From: Paragordius varius
Lineage: Eukaryota; Nematomorpha
NCBI GenBank assembly: GCA_964247055.1
Contig: OZ176055.1
Location: 6,696,001-6,760,000 of the forward strand
Length of the DNA: 64,000 nucleotides
Reading direction: 5' to 3'
Of the stretch, positions 12,901-25,771 are shown one piece after another; position 1 is the first letter of the stretch; each line of letters opens with the position of its first letter. The notes beneath the pieces are model-generated. The model worked only from the letters and a program-made list of their open reading frames with translations. It was not told where the DNA came from and did no database searches. The translations under genes and the position numbers were made by a program.

Positions 12901-14583
12901 TATTTTATAATATCAAATTGTGTTACTCATAAAAAAATGATAAAATAAGAGGTTTGATTATTATATAATGGCGTTTATATGATATACTCAAATGATTCAT
13001 CTGATCCAATAGAGTTATTGCACAATGTTGTTGTTTGGGATAATGGAAAAATTCAATCTACAACAATAATCATGCTTAATATTAGTGTTTTTGCATAAAT
13101 ATTAAATTTTAATTTGCAATGAAACAGTTTGCATTTTAGGTGTTTTTACAATTAAAAATTAGTATATGGTCAAAATTTTACATTGGTCAAGTTTGCATGT
13201 ATAAATTTTTTTAGATTTAATTTTATGACTAAGATGTGGTCCTTACAATTAAACCATAAATTAATAATGATTTAGCTGGGACAAAATAATTTCCTTTTGA
13301 CGAAAATTTCAACTTAAAATCAAAAAAGCGATTCATATGTTTTTGAATAAACACATTTTAACTATATCACTTAAAAAAGGCGATATTTAATCTTCAAATA
13401 AAATAAGTATATTATTTCCAATAATAATGCTTTGTTAATGGGTATAATTGACAATATCCTATAAAAATAAATGTTAGTAGCATAAAAATAGCATTTTCAA
13501 CCTAACATCATTGTAATGTTCAAAAAACAAAAAAAATATTAAAAAAAATTACAACAATAATTCCAATACATATTATTCTCATATTAAAGATTGAATTTAG
13601 ATTAGTTTTGTCAGTAATAAATTATTCATGCATAAAAGATGTTATCTACGCTGAGTGGCACATTTTTTATGTAGCTAGTAATTATATTTATATACAATAT
13701 AGTTTGGCTTAAGAACTAAATTGCGAATACTACATGGGTGCTTAATTGGCATTATAACCTTTCAAACAATTTGCCCATGATCAATAATAAATTTATCAAA
13801 CTCCAAACGAAATTCTAGTTATATTCTCTCATTATCCATCCTGCGCATAGCGCTGAATGCTGGCCCATAATAAAGCCAAATCTTGGTAAAAACTCTGAAT
13901 CCGAAATACTCAAAACAAATCTTTTTTGTCATGATCCCAAACTCTATGATTTTGATTATCAACTCGATCTCCACAAAATGCTCAAAACACAGCACCTGAC
14001 CCCTTCGTAAGAGCCAAAAAGCAAAAATGGGCTGGTCACACCATCGTAACACCAGATACCTCCCAACAAGCTCAAATACTGAGAGGTTCAACTTCAGTAC
14101 TTAAAATGATGACCTTACTTAGTCCAAATTAAAAATAGCAGATGCAGAAAATAAGAACTATTGACAAACATAATAAAAAAATGTCTTAATTCAACTACCT
14201 TTGATTTTTAAACGACAGTTCTGATGATAATAATCTCAAAATTAACATTTATTATCGAAAAATTTTATTTATTTCGCTAGAAAATTTTCGTTAATTTTTT
14301 AAATAAGGTGGTATAAAAATAATGAAAAAGTAAAAATCAAATAAAATGTATGAAAAGATATATTATGTTTAAATTAATCATTTTAACTTAATATAAAAAA
14401 ATAAGCCAACCTGATAAGAATTAGTGGGGACCATTACACCAGTAGGAAATACACTAATTAATGCTTTATACGCTTTAGGGTCTCTGTGAACGCCCAAACT
14501 TCTCATCCGCTCCAGCATATAATAAATGAATTCGACAGCGCCTCGCCGATGTTGTCCTCGCTCCAAAAAAGCTTGGATTGACT
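9946..14583 (-). CDS. ECSIT: ECSIT, mitochondrial complex I assembly / Toll-pathway adaptor
   Basis: ECSIT acts in mitochondria as an assembly factor for respiratory complex I and in animals as an adaptor near TRAF6. Exons (minus): 14583-14411, 13057-12988, 12388-12059, 11652-11324, 11246-10872, 10793-10652, 10299-9946. All have GT..AG borders and compatible phases; introns are 1353, 599, 406, 77, 78 and 352 nt. Matches in order: FLERGQHRRGAVEFIYYMLE, HYPKQQHCAITLLDQM, KIMPDEEMYEILRERFGE, LSHVQFALCRMHDEV, VTSQSPDQKK, SVEGPHIIWVNAKPIKHF, and SNGMAYIQTPDMSKILAVVC. Long Asn/Lys-rich insertions separate the conserved blocks. The N-terminus is unresolved: an in-phase 29-nt exon at 14679-14651 is possible. 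The ORF is open past the end of vertebrate ECSIT; donor GTAGTA after 9946 would join it to the exons at 9101-8122, for at least 776 residues against about 430 in human. Confidence 0.85.
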
Positions 14584-14689
14584 CTAGAAACAACATTTGT
14601 AATTGTAAAAAATGTATCGTAAAATAATATTTAAAACTATTATTACGTACGATAAAAAGATTGCGCGGGTATAGGCGATCTGTTTTCAT

Positions 14690-17021
14690 TTAAAATTAAT
14701 TCCCGATTTATAACTTTTAAATCTTCTTGCCTTCCATATTTTTCATGTGGAGATATATTTGCAGTAGAATATAACTGCTATATATAGTTAATAAATTACC
14801 TTTAAACCACTTCTTTTGTGTAATACATTTCTGAGCGGCAATCTATGAGACATTTTTCTATTATAATTTAAAAATAAGTTTAATTTCTGCAAAAAATGTT
14901 AAAAACATTTTATACCTTATCAACTCACATTTTTTACACATGGATTAAAACGCACATGGTACTATAGGTATGGTTAAAGTGAAGCTCAAGGGGCTCCATG
15001 CGGCATAAAAGTACTTTTTATGACCATGAATTATTTTTTTTGAATAAAACTATTTATTTACAAATGTTAAGTGATTTATTTTTAGAATTTAAAAATTCCG
15101 TTCATTTAGGTAATTTAATTGTAGAACTTTTTTATTGAAAAACTTCCAGTTTTTTGGACAAAATTTATGACCGGTTTTGATCATACTCTAAGTTTATCGA
15201 TGATGAGGATTCTAGTTTAGAAGAAACATTTTAAATAAAGAGCAAATAATGAGTTTGGCATGAGTGCTAAATAATATTACAACATAAAATCTAATGCTAT
15301 CCTGTTTTCGACATCATCAAATTATATAGAAAAGTATTATACCATTTCTATTCAAAATGCCATAACTGGATAACCCGGGCCAACTTAAAATTTATATTAA
15401 CTTATAACTACTAAAAAGCGCAATTTTTAAAAAAACATTGCTTCTAAAATCGGAAGATACAAAGAAATATTCTGTGAAATAGATAAATCCTGATAGGAAA
15501 ATGCATCCGGATTATCATGGGGCTTTTGGTGGCCCTTACAAATGATATAAGGAATTTATTATCACTTTTGTAGTAACTGCCCCATATCAGAAAATTGATA
15601 AATTTGATCACATTCTATTAAACGAAATTTTTTGGTGTAAGCTAAATGCTTCTTCCCAAAAAATAGCACTAATATGCATTATAAAAAGCAAAATATTATT
15701 TTAAAATTTATATATTAGATCTTAGCGCATGTCCCATTTTTTTGAACATAGGCTAATTCTCTTATAATAAACGCAATAATGCCGAGGTTGCGCGATAAAC
15801 TAACTATATGTTATTTTTTATATTAAGTAAAAATATTAAAAAATGCATGCTTTAAAAAATATTTTTTAGCAACGTTTTTTTGTACTAAATCCTATTTTAA
15901 AGCATCCTGGATACGGTATAAAAGCGCTCTAATATAAAATAAAAGTACTTTATATATATATCATGATAAAAAATTCTATTTTCCTATTTTCATATAATTC
16001 GGCTGCTTAAAATTTATAAAATATAAATTAATTTTGTGCAAAAATTCTTATTGTTAATAGCTTATGCGCTCATGGTGTCTAAGTATTTACCCTATTTTAT
16101 CCATAAAATAGCCAATCAAGTCAATTTGAATGTAACATTTTGGTGCGATCTTATTAATTTGCAAATTGAAATGGTATCAATACTATCGTAATTTTATAGC
16201 TACCTTATAAACAAGCCTAGAGTGGTCAACCATCCCAATTTAAACTATATGTAAGTGTTAATAAAAAATTAAAAACAGACAAACCATGCGTTTTACAAAT
16301 ATAACTATTTTGATATTCATAATAATAAAACATATATTAAAAATTATTTTCGTGCAATGGTTTTACGTGAATTTTAAGAAAATCTGCCCATACCCTAAAA
16401 GGAATTTTTAAGTCATATCTAAAAAATAAAATTATTTAAATTTTTGTATTTAAATATAGCCATATTTTTATATGAAAATATCTATAATGAATGTTTATAA
16501 AATAATTTTATTATTTAGGCTACTATTTAAAATAGAGCAATTAATAAAAAATTGTAAATTAAGTGACAACTACGTTCCAAAACCAAAAGCACAACTAAAA
16601 CCCCAATATATCAATCTCTTAGAATTTGCATATTTTTCATGATATTTCTTTAAACGTTCCGATATTGGGCGTTTCCTTATTTTAAAAAAAACTAGCTAAA
16701 TATGTTTTATATAAAAAAACTAAAAGTGAATTCAGCTTCTATTATACTATAATATAATTCAGTCGCAAAACTCTTTATATATTTTGTTATGCCCATATCT
16801 TAATTTATTATTGTATAATAAACAAAAACCCGAATACAGATTCTTCTTGTTATACTTTATACGACTCATATGTTTTCATTACCGCCAATTTTGAATTTCT
16901 GTGTTCCTCGTGGAAAAACCAACGACCAGCCCTCGTTCGCTTTCCACAAAAATCGTAATATGCAATTTTATTAGTTTTAAGCTCTAGAAAAGGCTTAAAT
17001 ATTCCGTAAACAGCCGAAAAT
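14690..17021. other. Intergenic, repeat-derived in part
   Basis: Between the divergent ECSIT and TAF6 genes I see no exon. It contains R2 copy 2 (about 15570-16000). Near 16210-16245 is a faint trace of the MITE A right terminus (acaagcctagagtggtcaa). The 150 nt before TAF6 are not obviously a promoter; a TATA-like motif is not evident. Confidence 0.4.
15570..16000. repeat. Dispersed repeat R2, copy 2
   Basis: Shares ordered blocks with 5981-6570, for example 'ccatatcagaaaattgataaattt', 'aggttgcgcgataaa' and 'acggtataaaagcgct'. No ORF; termini not defined. Confidence 0.45.
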
Positions 17022-20000
17022 ATGAGTTTTACCTCCTGTGACTATAATTCACTATCCAATTATATTCAAGTTATAAGCGAAAGCGTTGGAATACCAATTA
17101 CAGATGGCATCCAATTAAATTTCTTAACAGACAACATTCTTTGGCAAATTGAGAATTTATTGCAAGTTAATATTAATTTTATACATAAAGGATGCCGAAA
17201 AATATTCCAGGCACGCAAAAAGGACTTTTATTATTGACTCTGATATAAATCGCGCTTTAATTGACAAAAATATTGAAGTAATTGTTTTGTTTATAAATTC
17301 TTTAGCCTCTATATGGATTTGGTAAGGCAGATTTACCTGCATTAAAGAATATAACTATTGGTAATCGTGAGTTTACATACACTGATGAAAATAAAACAGA
17401 AGTAGATTTAAATCAAGCAGTCCTTAATATACCCAAATTACCCCTAGATTCGCACATAAAGGGTACATTTTTATATTTTATAATAAAATACCGATTTGTA
17501 TTAAAAAACATTTTTTATTAAATTTTTGATTGATATCATAATTTTTTAGCTCATTGGTTATGTGTTGAAGGTGTTCAACCACTTATACCCGAAAATATTT
17601 CTCCAGGTACTTTTTTCAATTTAATTATGTTTTTATTTTATATAACTTTTAATTTAGAAAATATTTTCGGTTTTGGTTTTCTTGTCGCATTTTCAGGGTT
17701 TTTTTAGTTTTACGCTAATTTTTTATAACGAAAATCATCATTACTATATTTTTACAGCATCACAACAATACTTGCCATCAGCATACCCATCAAGGAATAA
17801 AAATCTTGGTAGCCAGCCAAAAACGAAAGATGATTTAATTACCGTTCCTGTTTCAAATGTATTTTCGGCATCTCGTCAAAGAATTTTACATCGCAAACAT
17901 GCACTCCGATCATCTAGACATAAAAGGAAACAACAACAGCATCCTTATCGAAATGTCATTTCAAAATCTCACATTAGCAGACAAAAATATGATTCCCATT
18001 TCAAATCAGATCTTTATTCGGATTTTAATACAAACCTAAATGAAGAATTACAACTATCCTCTCTTTCTATAGTATATTTGATTTACTTTGCATTTATAGA
18101 TTATAAATTTTTTGCATGCGTAAAATATTTTAGCGGACCCGCCCTTTGATGATACCCAATTTTGAGAATTCATTTAAAAATTAAGTAACATTATTAGGGA
18201 CTTAAAACTAAGTTTTTTTGGTAAGGAAAGGTACACTCAAGATCTATTGATTCTATAAATACCAGAACTTTTTTTAAATCGGAAAAAGATGATTTAACAA
18301 CTAGTTTGCATCAAAAACCATAAAACTTTTTTATAGTTTTACACGTATATAATTCATTTTTGTATAATCACACATTAGTTTAGTGCTTTTTAGCACTAAT
18401 CAGTCGAATCCCCACCAACTATAACCTAATAAGTTTTCTGTTAATTTCCCTTTACGGCTTATATCTACATAGTTGTACGGGATTTTACAAGATGATATTA
18501 CAAATTATACCATATATTTTTGCGCTTAGGAACAACAATTATATTACAAAGATATCACAGAAGCATGTGTCGGTTCTGAAGAATCAAAACGATCTCAATC
18601 ATTCCAAAGCTTGGCTTCAGACCCTGGATTACATGCGCTACTACCCCGGTATTATTTTTATTTTTTGAATAATTATCGATTCATTGATAATATATACAAT
18701 CGAGAAACAATAAGTTATACTTTATACATTTTTTTTTCTTGATTACTAATTTTACGGTTTGAGATACAGACAAAACCTTAAAACTAAGGACAATTTTTGT
18801 AAAAAGACAACACCCGTACTTTTTAAACCTAGATTTATTTTATTTAATCATTCTTTATATGTATAATTGGAAAATATATAATATAGTGTGTTACCAATTT
18901 ACATCTCTAATTTTGTCTCTATCTTTAGGTATATTTTAATGCGTTTGTCTTTATAACTTTAATTTTTACTTTATATAAATACTAGGTTTTAGACTAACCA
19001 GTAAATGTTTATAACTTGGTATAAACTGAAAATCAAAAAATGAAATTTTTATTATTAAATTTACTCTAACTATAATTGTAATACCATATCTTTCAAAAGC
19101 AATTAAATTTCGTTAAATTTGATCAGCTACACAATAATATAAATTTTCATTTGTGGTGACACAATTGATTGGTGTGGATGGTAATTGACTGCATTTATCT
19201 TATTTTTTACCAGTTAAAAACTAATCTTACTCTACCTTATCTAAGTTTTGGAAATTATAAAACATTGAATTGTAATAATTTGTTGCCTTATAGTGGTAAC
19301 GATATAAATATTTTATTAATATTTATTTGGGAAATTTTATTAAAATAAAATAATTTTATAAACATTATTATTATTTAACAACCAATCAATACTTTCCTAT
19401 ACGTATCATTTTATAAATACAGTCATGTATCCTTTATTTTACCAAAATTTATTTTTTTTCATTAAATGGCAATAAATATTTGGTAAAGAATGGAAAAAAC
19501 AAAAACTCTATGGTATTAACAATATCATATTCATCAAAAAGTATAAGAATTACCATAGAGCTCTTTCTTATTTTTTCCATTCTTTACCAAATATTTATAC
19601 TCATTTAACGTAAAAAATAAATACCTTTTTTGATAAAATAAAGGATAAGATGACTGTATTTTATCGTTAAAGCATTTCAAAAATATATATATATTGTAGC
19701 TTTATCAACTTTATTACACGGGGTGTTCGGGTTAATCTTATGCAAAGGAATCTCGCTGTCCTCATTTATTTGATGAGAATGGCCCGCGCGCTATTGGAAA
19801 ACCCGCATTTATTAACCCCTGCCCCTAATTATAATTCATTTCTCCTTTCTGTGGCCACCAATAGTAACAATAATAATGGTGGTGTTGAAACAAAAATGCC
19901 TTTGTCATCAATACATTCGACTAAAAGGTAAGTTGTGTTTATATGATATTTTTGTTGAATACGAGTTAAAAAATGTGACATTTTATGGTCTAAACACTAA

Positions 20001-23000
20001 TCAAGAAATTTTTATTATGAATATTCTATTAAATAGCACAATCATTTATGTTACGACATATTATTGATTCTCAAAAAAGTCATTCTTTTACTTTTTATAT
20101 ATACTTTATAATATTTTAACTTCAATCATTGGTCATCAGCCATCATACTATATTGCTTATTAATTGAAGGTAGCTGAATTCAAAATGGTTTTTATTTTTG
20201 TTTACAAATGCATCTATTTCTTTAATTTGGCCTCAGTAGTCATTTATAGCACTTGGGCAGTTTTTAAGGGCCTATAGGTTTTGGAATAGGATATCCTACT
20301 TTAATTTTTGTGTTAATTCCTTTATAAAATTTCCTTTAAACTATACCATTTACACTTCGAATTAACCCTCGAACAATTTGAATTCACCCTAAATTATGTC
20401 TTTTTTAAGATTAAAATTATCTATTTTTTAAAAAAAAATGAAATTTCGTTTAAAATTAAAACAATACCGAAATAAACTATGCCATAAAGATATATATATA
20501 TATATATATATATATATCATATTAATGATGAGTTATATTAGCCCGAACATTGATAATTTTTTTTAGGTAAATTTGAATTGAATTGTAAATGGTATATATT
20601 TTTCTTTAGTCATCAGCCACAATCACACAATATTGCTCAATTTAACGGGAGAAACGATCCTAATGAAAGTGATTCTAATCGTACTAACACACCTTGTAGT
20701 AACTTAATGTTAACTGGTCTTAAATCATACGCTCACTTAATTGCCCCAGCTATTGTTAGTTGCTGTATGTGTGATATAATGTGTCAAAGACCAGAATCCG
20801 ATAACCATTGGGCCCTGAGAGATTTTTCAGCAAAACAGCTTGGCCTACTGTGTAAAACGGTGTTAGAGGTATTTTTTTATTGTTAAAAATGTTGGTTCCC
20901 CCTTTAAAAGTATGAAATTATTATTTTATGTAAAAGCATGCAATATTTTTATTTCAGAAACATTCTGTAAAATCTTTTAGATCATGTTTTTAAAACTCTT
21001 GTTTTTGAATGAAAAAAAACGATGTTGTTTGTGAAGAATAATCCTATACAGTAAAATTTAAAATTATAAAGACAAAATATAAAGTGTACAATCAGCTTAT
21101 TAAAACTTTGAATTATAAAACCTATATGCTTTAAATGTGAAATATAAAATTGAGTGTTTACTAACTTTACATATCTCTTCCTCATGCTGCCACCTAAAAC
21201 GAAATGTTTTATTAAAAAATTAATGTTTCAAAAATATACACTATAAAAAAAATTTTTAATGCCTTTTATAATATTAGTTTTTACTGCCCAAAAGTGCATC
21301 TAAATACTTAGCGTTTTTATTAAAATTTAATTTTATCCCTTTCAATCAATGATTTTGGACCTTACTTTATGTTTTCTAATGACAAAAATATGTATATGCA
21401 AAAACTAATATATATTGCTAATTTATTTTGTAAGTACCATATATATTTAAATGCTTATAGCAAAAATATTTGGTCAATTATACATTATAAAAATTAATTA
21501 TTTTTTTATCTCTGTCCCACACATCTGTCTTAGCAATCCAAATCCGATATTGGTTTTGTAGAAACCTCTTCTGTCAATGCATCAAAATTAACTAAGGAAC
21601 CCCCAAATCCCAATGCAAAATCTCTAAATGATTCCATTGATGTTACAAAAAATGGAACTAAATCAATTAAAAAATTAGAAAATGTTAATATTAGTAGTAA
21701 TGGTAACCTAGCAAATTTACAGTACCGAGTTGGCCGACAAAGCATGAAAATGATTACAGATTTCGTCTTGCAGACCCAAAAAATTTTGGGAAACTCTAGT
21801 ATATATATAAATATGTTTTTATGAACAAATATTAATTTGTTTATCACATAGGTCAAATATTTTTTGAAAGTATTTGTTTTTTGGGTGTTGTTTTTGAAAC
21901 TAAATTATGCATATTTTAGTTTTATACACCCATTAAAGCTAATAAAAATATTCTAACTATATTTCCGATAGCTAGTGTATATTTTAATGCTTTCAACATT
22001 TTTTGTCCTAAATATTTTCTGAACAACCGTTCATATCTATAATTTTAATCCATTCGCTTTTCAACTCTTATTTATATGTTTTATTTGCACACAGCTACAA
22101 AAACTCAAAATCTCAACAAAGACGAAATCGTAATTTCAGACGATGATGAAAACTCTACTGATACGAATCAAAAAACAATGTCAATTAAAGTGGAAAATCC
22201 ACATTCTATTTCATCTCAGGATAATTTTGAAAAGAACAATCATCACAATGACATTGTTACAAATGCTGCAGTTGTTAAAACAGAAACCGAACAAGATTCA
22301 TCTGATAAGATTCGCCTGGAAAAGTTATGTAAAGACCTTGAAAGCGACAACGTGGAACAAAATCAATCACTATTTAAAGCAACAAGCCATCACGCTGTGA
22401 TTAGTTTAGCGTCAGTTTATGGGGCATTTATGATCTTGATGGAACTTGGTCCATCCGTTTTATCCACCTATTTTGCATCGGCAAACGCGTTATCAGAGTT
22501 TGATGCGCTCCTTAGTCAATATAAAATCCAATGTTTAGATACCCTTTCCAACCTACAAACTCTGTACACTGTATTGGGTTTAGTCAGTAGTACATCAGCT
22601 ACCATGACGACAAATATTACCGCTAAAAGTCCTTTTTTATCATCACAGGCTAACATGCAAAAAGCTGTACAATTTGTCAAACAACTTGCTACGCGTTTTA
22701 CCAATCCAACACCACCAAATTGCTACAATATGAATCATGGAGGTTTGGTTGTTTTCCAAAAGAGTTTTTTGACCTAATTTTTACCGTGTGTAACTAACTA
22801 TACATTGCTGTTTTTTTTTCATTAAATATTGATTGCCATTAGTAGTACTTAGCGGTTATATCGAATAAAGGGAAAACAAGCGTAAAAGTACACATTTTAT
22901 ATATGCACCAATCTCGTTTGACAATAATCAATGAAAAAATAGCAATATATGTTTACTCACACTTAAGTCAATATATTAGTTAAAATTTAGGCATAAGTAT

Positions 23001-25771
23001 CTAGGGTTTTTGGATTTTTACTGTATAAAAATACTAGCCTGTTAGTGCTGCTTGTAATAGTAGTCATTCACGATTTATTATGTATCATTATATACTTTAC
23101 TGGTGAAATTATATGGTAATAAAAACTATAGACAAAAATATAAATTTCAAATTACATAATATTGTTTAGTCATATTTCTATAAGAGGCGTATTAACTTAA
23201 ATATATATCCATTCAAACTATTAAAATTTTATTTTTTACCAATAATTCATTTAAGGTGTCAAATCCGGTTCTTTTTCTCAAACACGTCGTCCACAAACTA
23301 TCACACCAATCATCATCCATAAAGCTATATGTTATGAGCGAGTTTCCTGTGATTATGTACGTCAAGCCTTAATTAAATGTGCTGCCTCTTTGTTTTTGGC
23401 CAACTATTCCCTGAATAAAGGTAGTATTTCATACCTAGTCAAATTTACAAGACAGTATAATGTGATAAATATTAGTTAAGCTTTTAATTACTACAGACAA
23501 TCTTTCCAAGTCAATTTTATTGTAAAATGAAAGAATATTACATTTTTCCGAAATAAAATCTTCAAAAATTTGATAATACAAATTATTTTGTAAATAATAT
23601 CATGAATTTATTTATAAATTGCAGAGCATAAAACTAAAAGAGTAATATTTTTTGATATTGTTAACCATTTTTTTTAACACCTTAATTTTTTTATATAAGC
23701 TCTCGTGTAGGAATGCAAAATAAGAAAAATATAATTATATATTTCTAGGTAAAATTTATAATAAAATCAAGATTTAAAAAAGTATGGTTGTTTTTTTAAA
23801 AATTTCTTTTTATTTTTAAGTTTAATTTTTGCTTGTAAATTTTATATGTTGTCTTTATAATTTTAATTTCACGCAATTTTATAAAATGCAAAATTCTTAT
23901 ACCATACCATTCATATTTAATTTGAACATGTAAATAGGCATAACTATATCAAGCGGGGTGGTAGATCAACCTTCCTCAACAACCTACACCATGGATGAAT
24001 TAAAGGGCTTGTATGGGCCCAGTTTAGGCACCATGGTATACAATCAATTACGGAAACAACAACACCAAGCCAACATATTACAACATAATCAACAACAACA
24101 GCAAAACACAATAATTGGTTCATCTGGGACTTTACGGAGTGTTGCCACCCCAACCCCAACATTATTTCCACATGCGGCGACCACGTTTCTTTTAAATTCA
24201 TCCTCGTCAGCATCTAACTTATTGAATCATCCTGGGTCTTCGTTGTTAAATCAAACAACAGCTTTGATTGGTGGCATGAATGGTCCAACTTTATCATATC
24301 ATAATCAACAGTACCATCCTAATCAATTTTATCAGCAAAATCCACCACGCGTTACACATTTAAATGTCGTTTCTACGTTGGGTTTGACGGGCGGCCAACC
24401 ACCAAATTTAAGGTAAGTTATTGGTTAATACATAATATCATTCATAATAGATGATTGATATTTTAACCGCTAGAAAAACATATTAGCACAAGCTTCTAAT
24501 TAATAATAGGGGGAAAATTTATAGAGCATTAAAGTCCGTAAAAAATAATTTTGATAATTCAGCTTTAAGGTTGATTAAGCAGTTTAGAGGTTGAATGAAA
24601 GATTTTAAGATTACTGAAAAAGCTCTAAGTTTGATTGATAAAATGTATAAATCTAATAGAGAGTGTTGTGTTAAAAAAATTTATTTTCTACGATGTAATA
24701 TTTTTAAGCAATATTTTATAATAATATGAAAAAAAAATATTTTTCTCTAAAATCAGGTATATGCAAGGTGCTAACAACGTGGCATCATCCAATTTTCTCG
24801 CAACAAACACAAATGCAATGATGTTTTATCAAAACAAATCCGGTGCTGCTGCTTCATTACATCCACTCCGCTCATCACGGACGGTTTATATATTTATGTT
24901 TATTTCGAAATAAAATTTGTCTATTATTCACAAAAATACAGTTTGATTAATATATGATTATAAGGAAAAAATATTAAGTTAAATAAAAAAAAATGTGTTC
25001 AATAGCTTACTTTTATACAAAAGAAAATTATGATGGTAAATTGATTTGTAATGAAATAAATATCTATCATTGTTTTGCTATAATATGATGAGGTCCAAAA
25101 AACTTAGAAAAGGGTTTCTTTTCAAACATTTTCAACGTTAACAAGATCATGATTTCTTTCTTTTCTATCAAAGTTATCCATCGAACAAACCTATTTTTTA
25201 TAAATATCATTTTCCCTTTTAGATTGCATATAAATATGCTCAATTTTGCTTTTCAAAACCACCATAGTTTATTAAAAAAATACAATATATATATTATATG
25301 GTTGTCTTTTCAAAAAAAATTCCTTTTCAATTAAATTTTTATTTATGTATTTAGCCTCGCCCAGGGACCCCTACAAATTTTATATATCAACGGCAAAATA
25401 ATACAGGCTCATACCATCTCAGTAACCTTAGTTATAATAATAATACCATAATAAACAATAACAATACAAACATTGTACATCGGGGTATCACAAACGCCTC
25501 AAGTAGTGCCATAACCCTAAATATAAACCAAAATAATTATCAACAACAAAATACTGTCAATAATATAATTAACCACAGTAATATTTTGAATAAACCACTC
25601 ACTGGTAACGCCACATTTAATCGTATTGCAAATCCTATTAATCTCAACAATCTTAATAATAATAATAATATGATAATTGGCCGTGTTAATTCTCCCTCCA
25701 TACTCAAGGGTACTACTGTGTCAACCTCATCAACTATCCTACTAAATCACCATAACTCCCTTAATAAGTAA
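17022..25771 (+). CDS. TAF6: TAF6, TFIID/SAGA histone-fold subunit (14 exons, 1,153 aa)
   Basis: TAF6 pairs with TAF9 through a histone fold in TFIID. Exons: 17022-17165, 17191-17277, 17306-17462, 17550-17606, 17758-18071, 18530-18648, 19700-19927, 20610-20868, 21534-21798, 22095-22742, 23256-23420, 23938-24412, 24757-24883, 25355-25771. They sum to 3,462 nt with all phases agreeing; the stop is TAA. Introns 1 and 2 are only 25 and 28 nt. Residues 1-77 are the histone fold ([23 protein letters not shown]), followed by PLYGFG and [19 protein letters not shown]. The HEAT domain has [40 protein letters not shown] and [17 protein letters not shown] roughly 190-residue polar/acidic insertion (with ISDDDEN) then precedes [15 protein letters not shown]. 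After [20 protein letters not shown] comes a long Gln/Asn-rich tail. Human TAF6 is about 680 residues, so this one is much enlarged. Confidence 0.92.
19420..19656. repeat. Foldback MITE, Tc1/mariner type, in TAF6 intron 6
   Basis: Long inverted arms (19420-19526 and about 19549-19656) begin CAGTCATGTATCCTTTATTT and end with the complement GGATAAGATGACTG. TA dinucleotides flank at 19418-19419 and 19657-19658. The arms include a block reading aatatttggtaaagaatgg. No coding sequence. CAGT-type termini with TA duplication are typical of Tc1/mariner-mobilised MITEs. Confidence 0.85.
20346..20592. repeat. MITE family B, copy 2, in TAF6 intron 7
   Basis: Ends CCATTTACACTTCGAATTAA and its near-complement finishing TTGTAAATGG lie between TA at 20344-20345 and 20593-20594. 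The interior carries a (TA)n tract at 20490-20518. It matches 5429-5762 in inverted internal orientation. Its right end lies only 15 nt upstream of the AG (20608-20609) that begins TAF6 exon 8, so nearly the whole 3' end of that intron is transposon-derived. Confidence 0.75.

Noticed and set aside
20958-21060. A possible continuation of TAF6 exon 8 ([11 protein letters not shown]) with a one-base frame change, or a 14-nt intron 20965-20978.
   Set aside because: It resembled the family by chance. The exon at 21534-21798 continues in the correct phase with a better match ([16 protein letters not shown]), so no frame error or 14-nt intron is needed.
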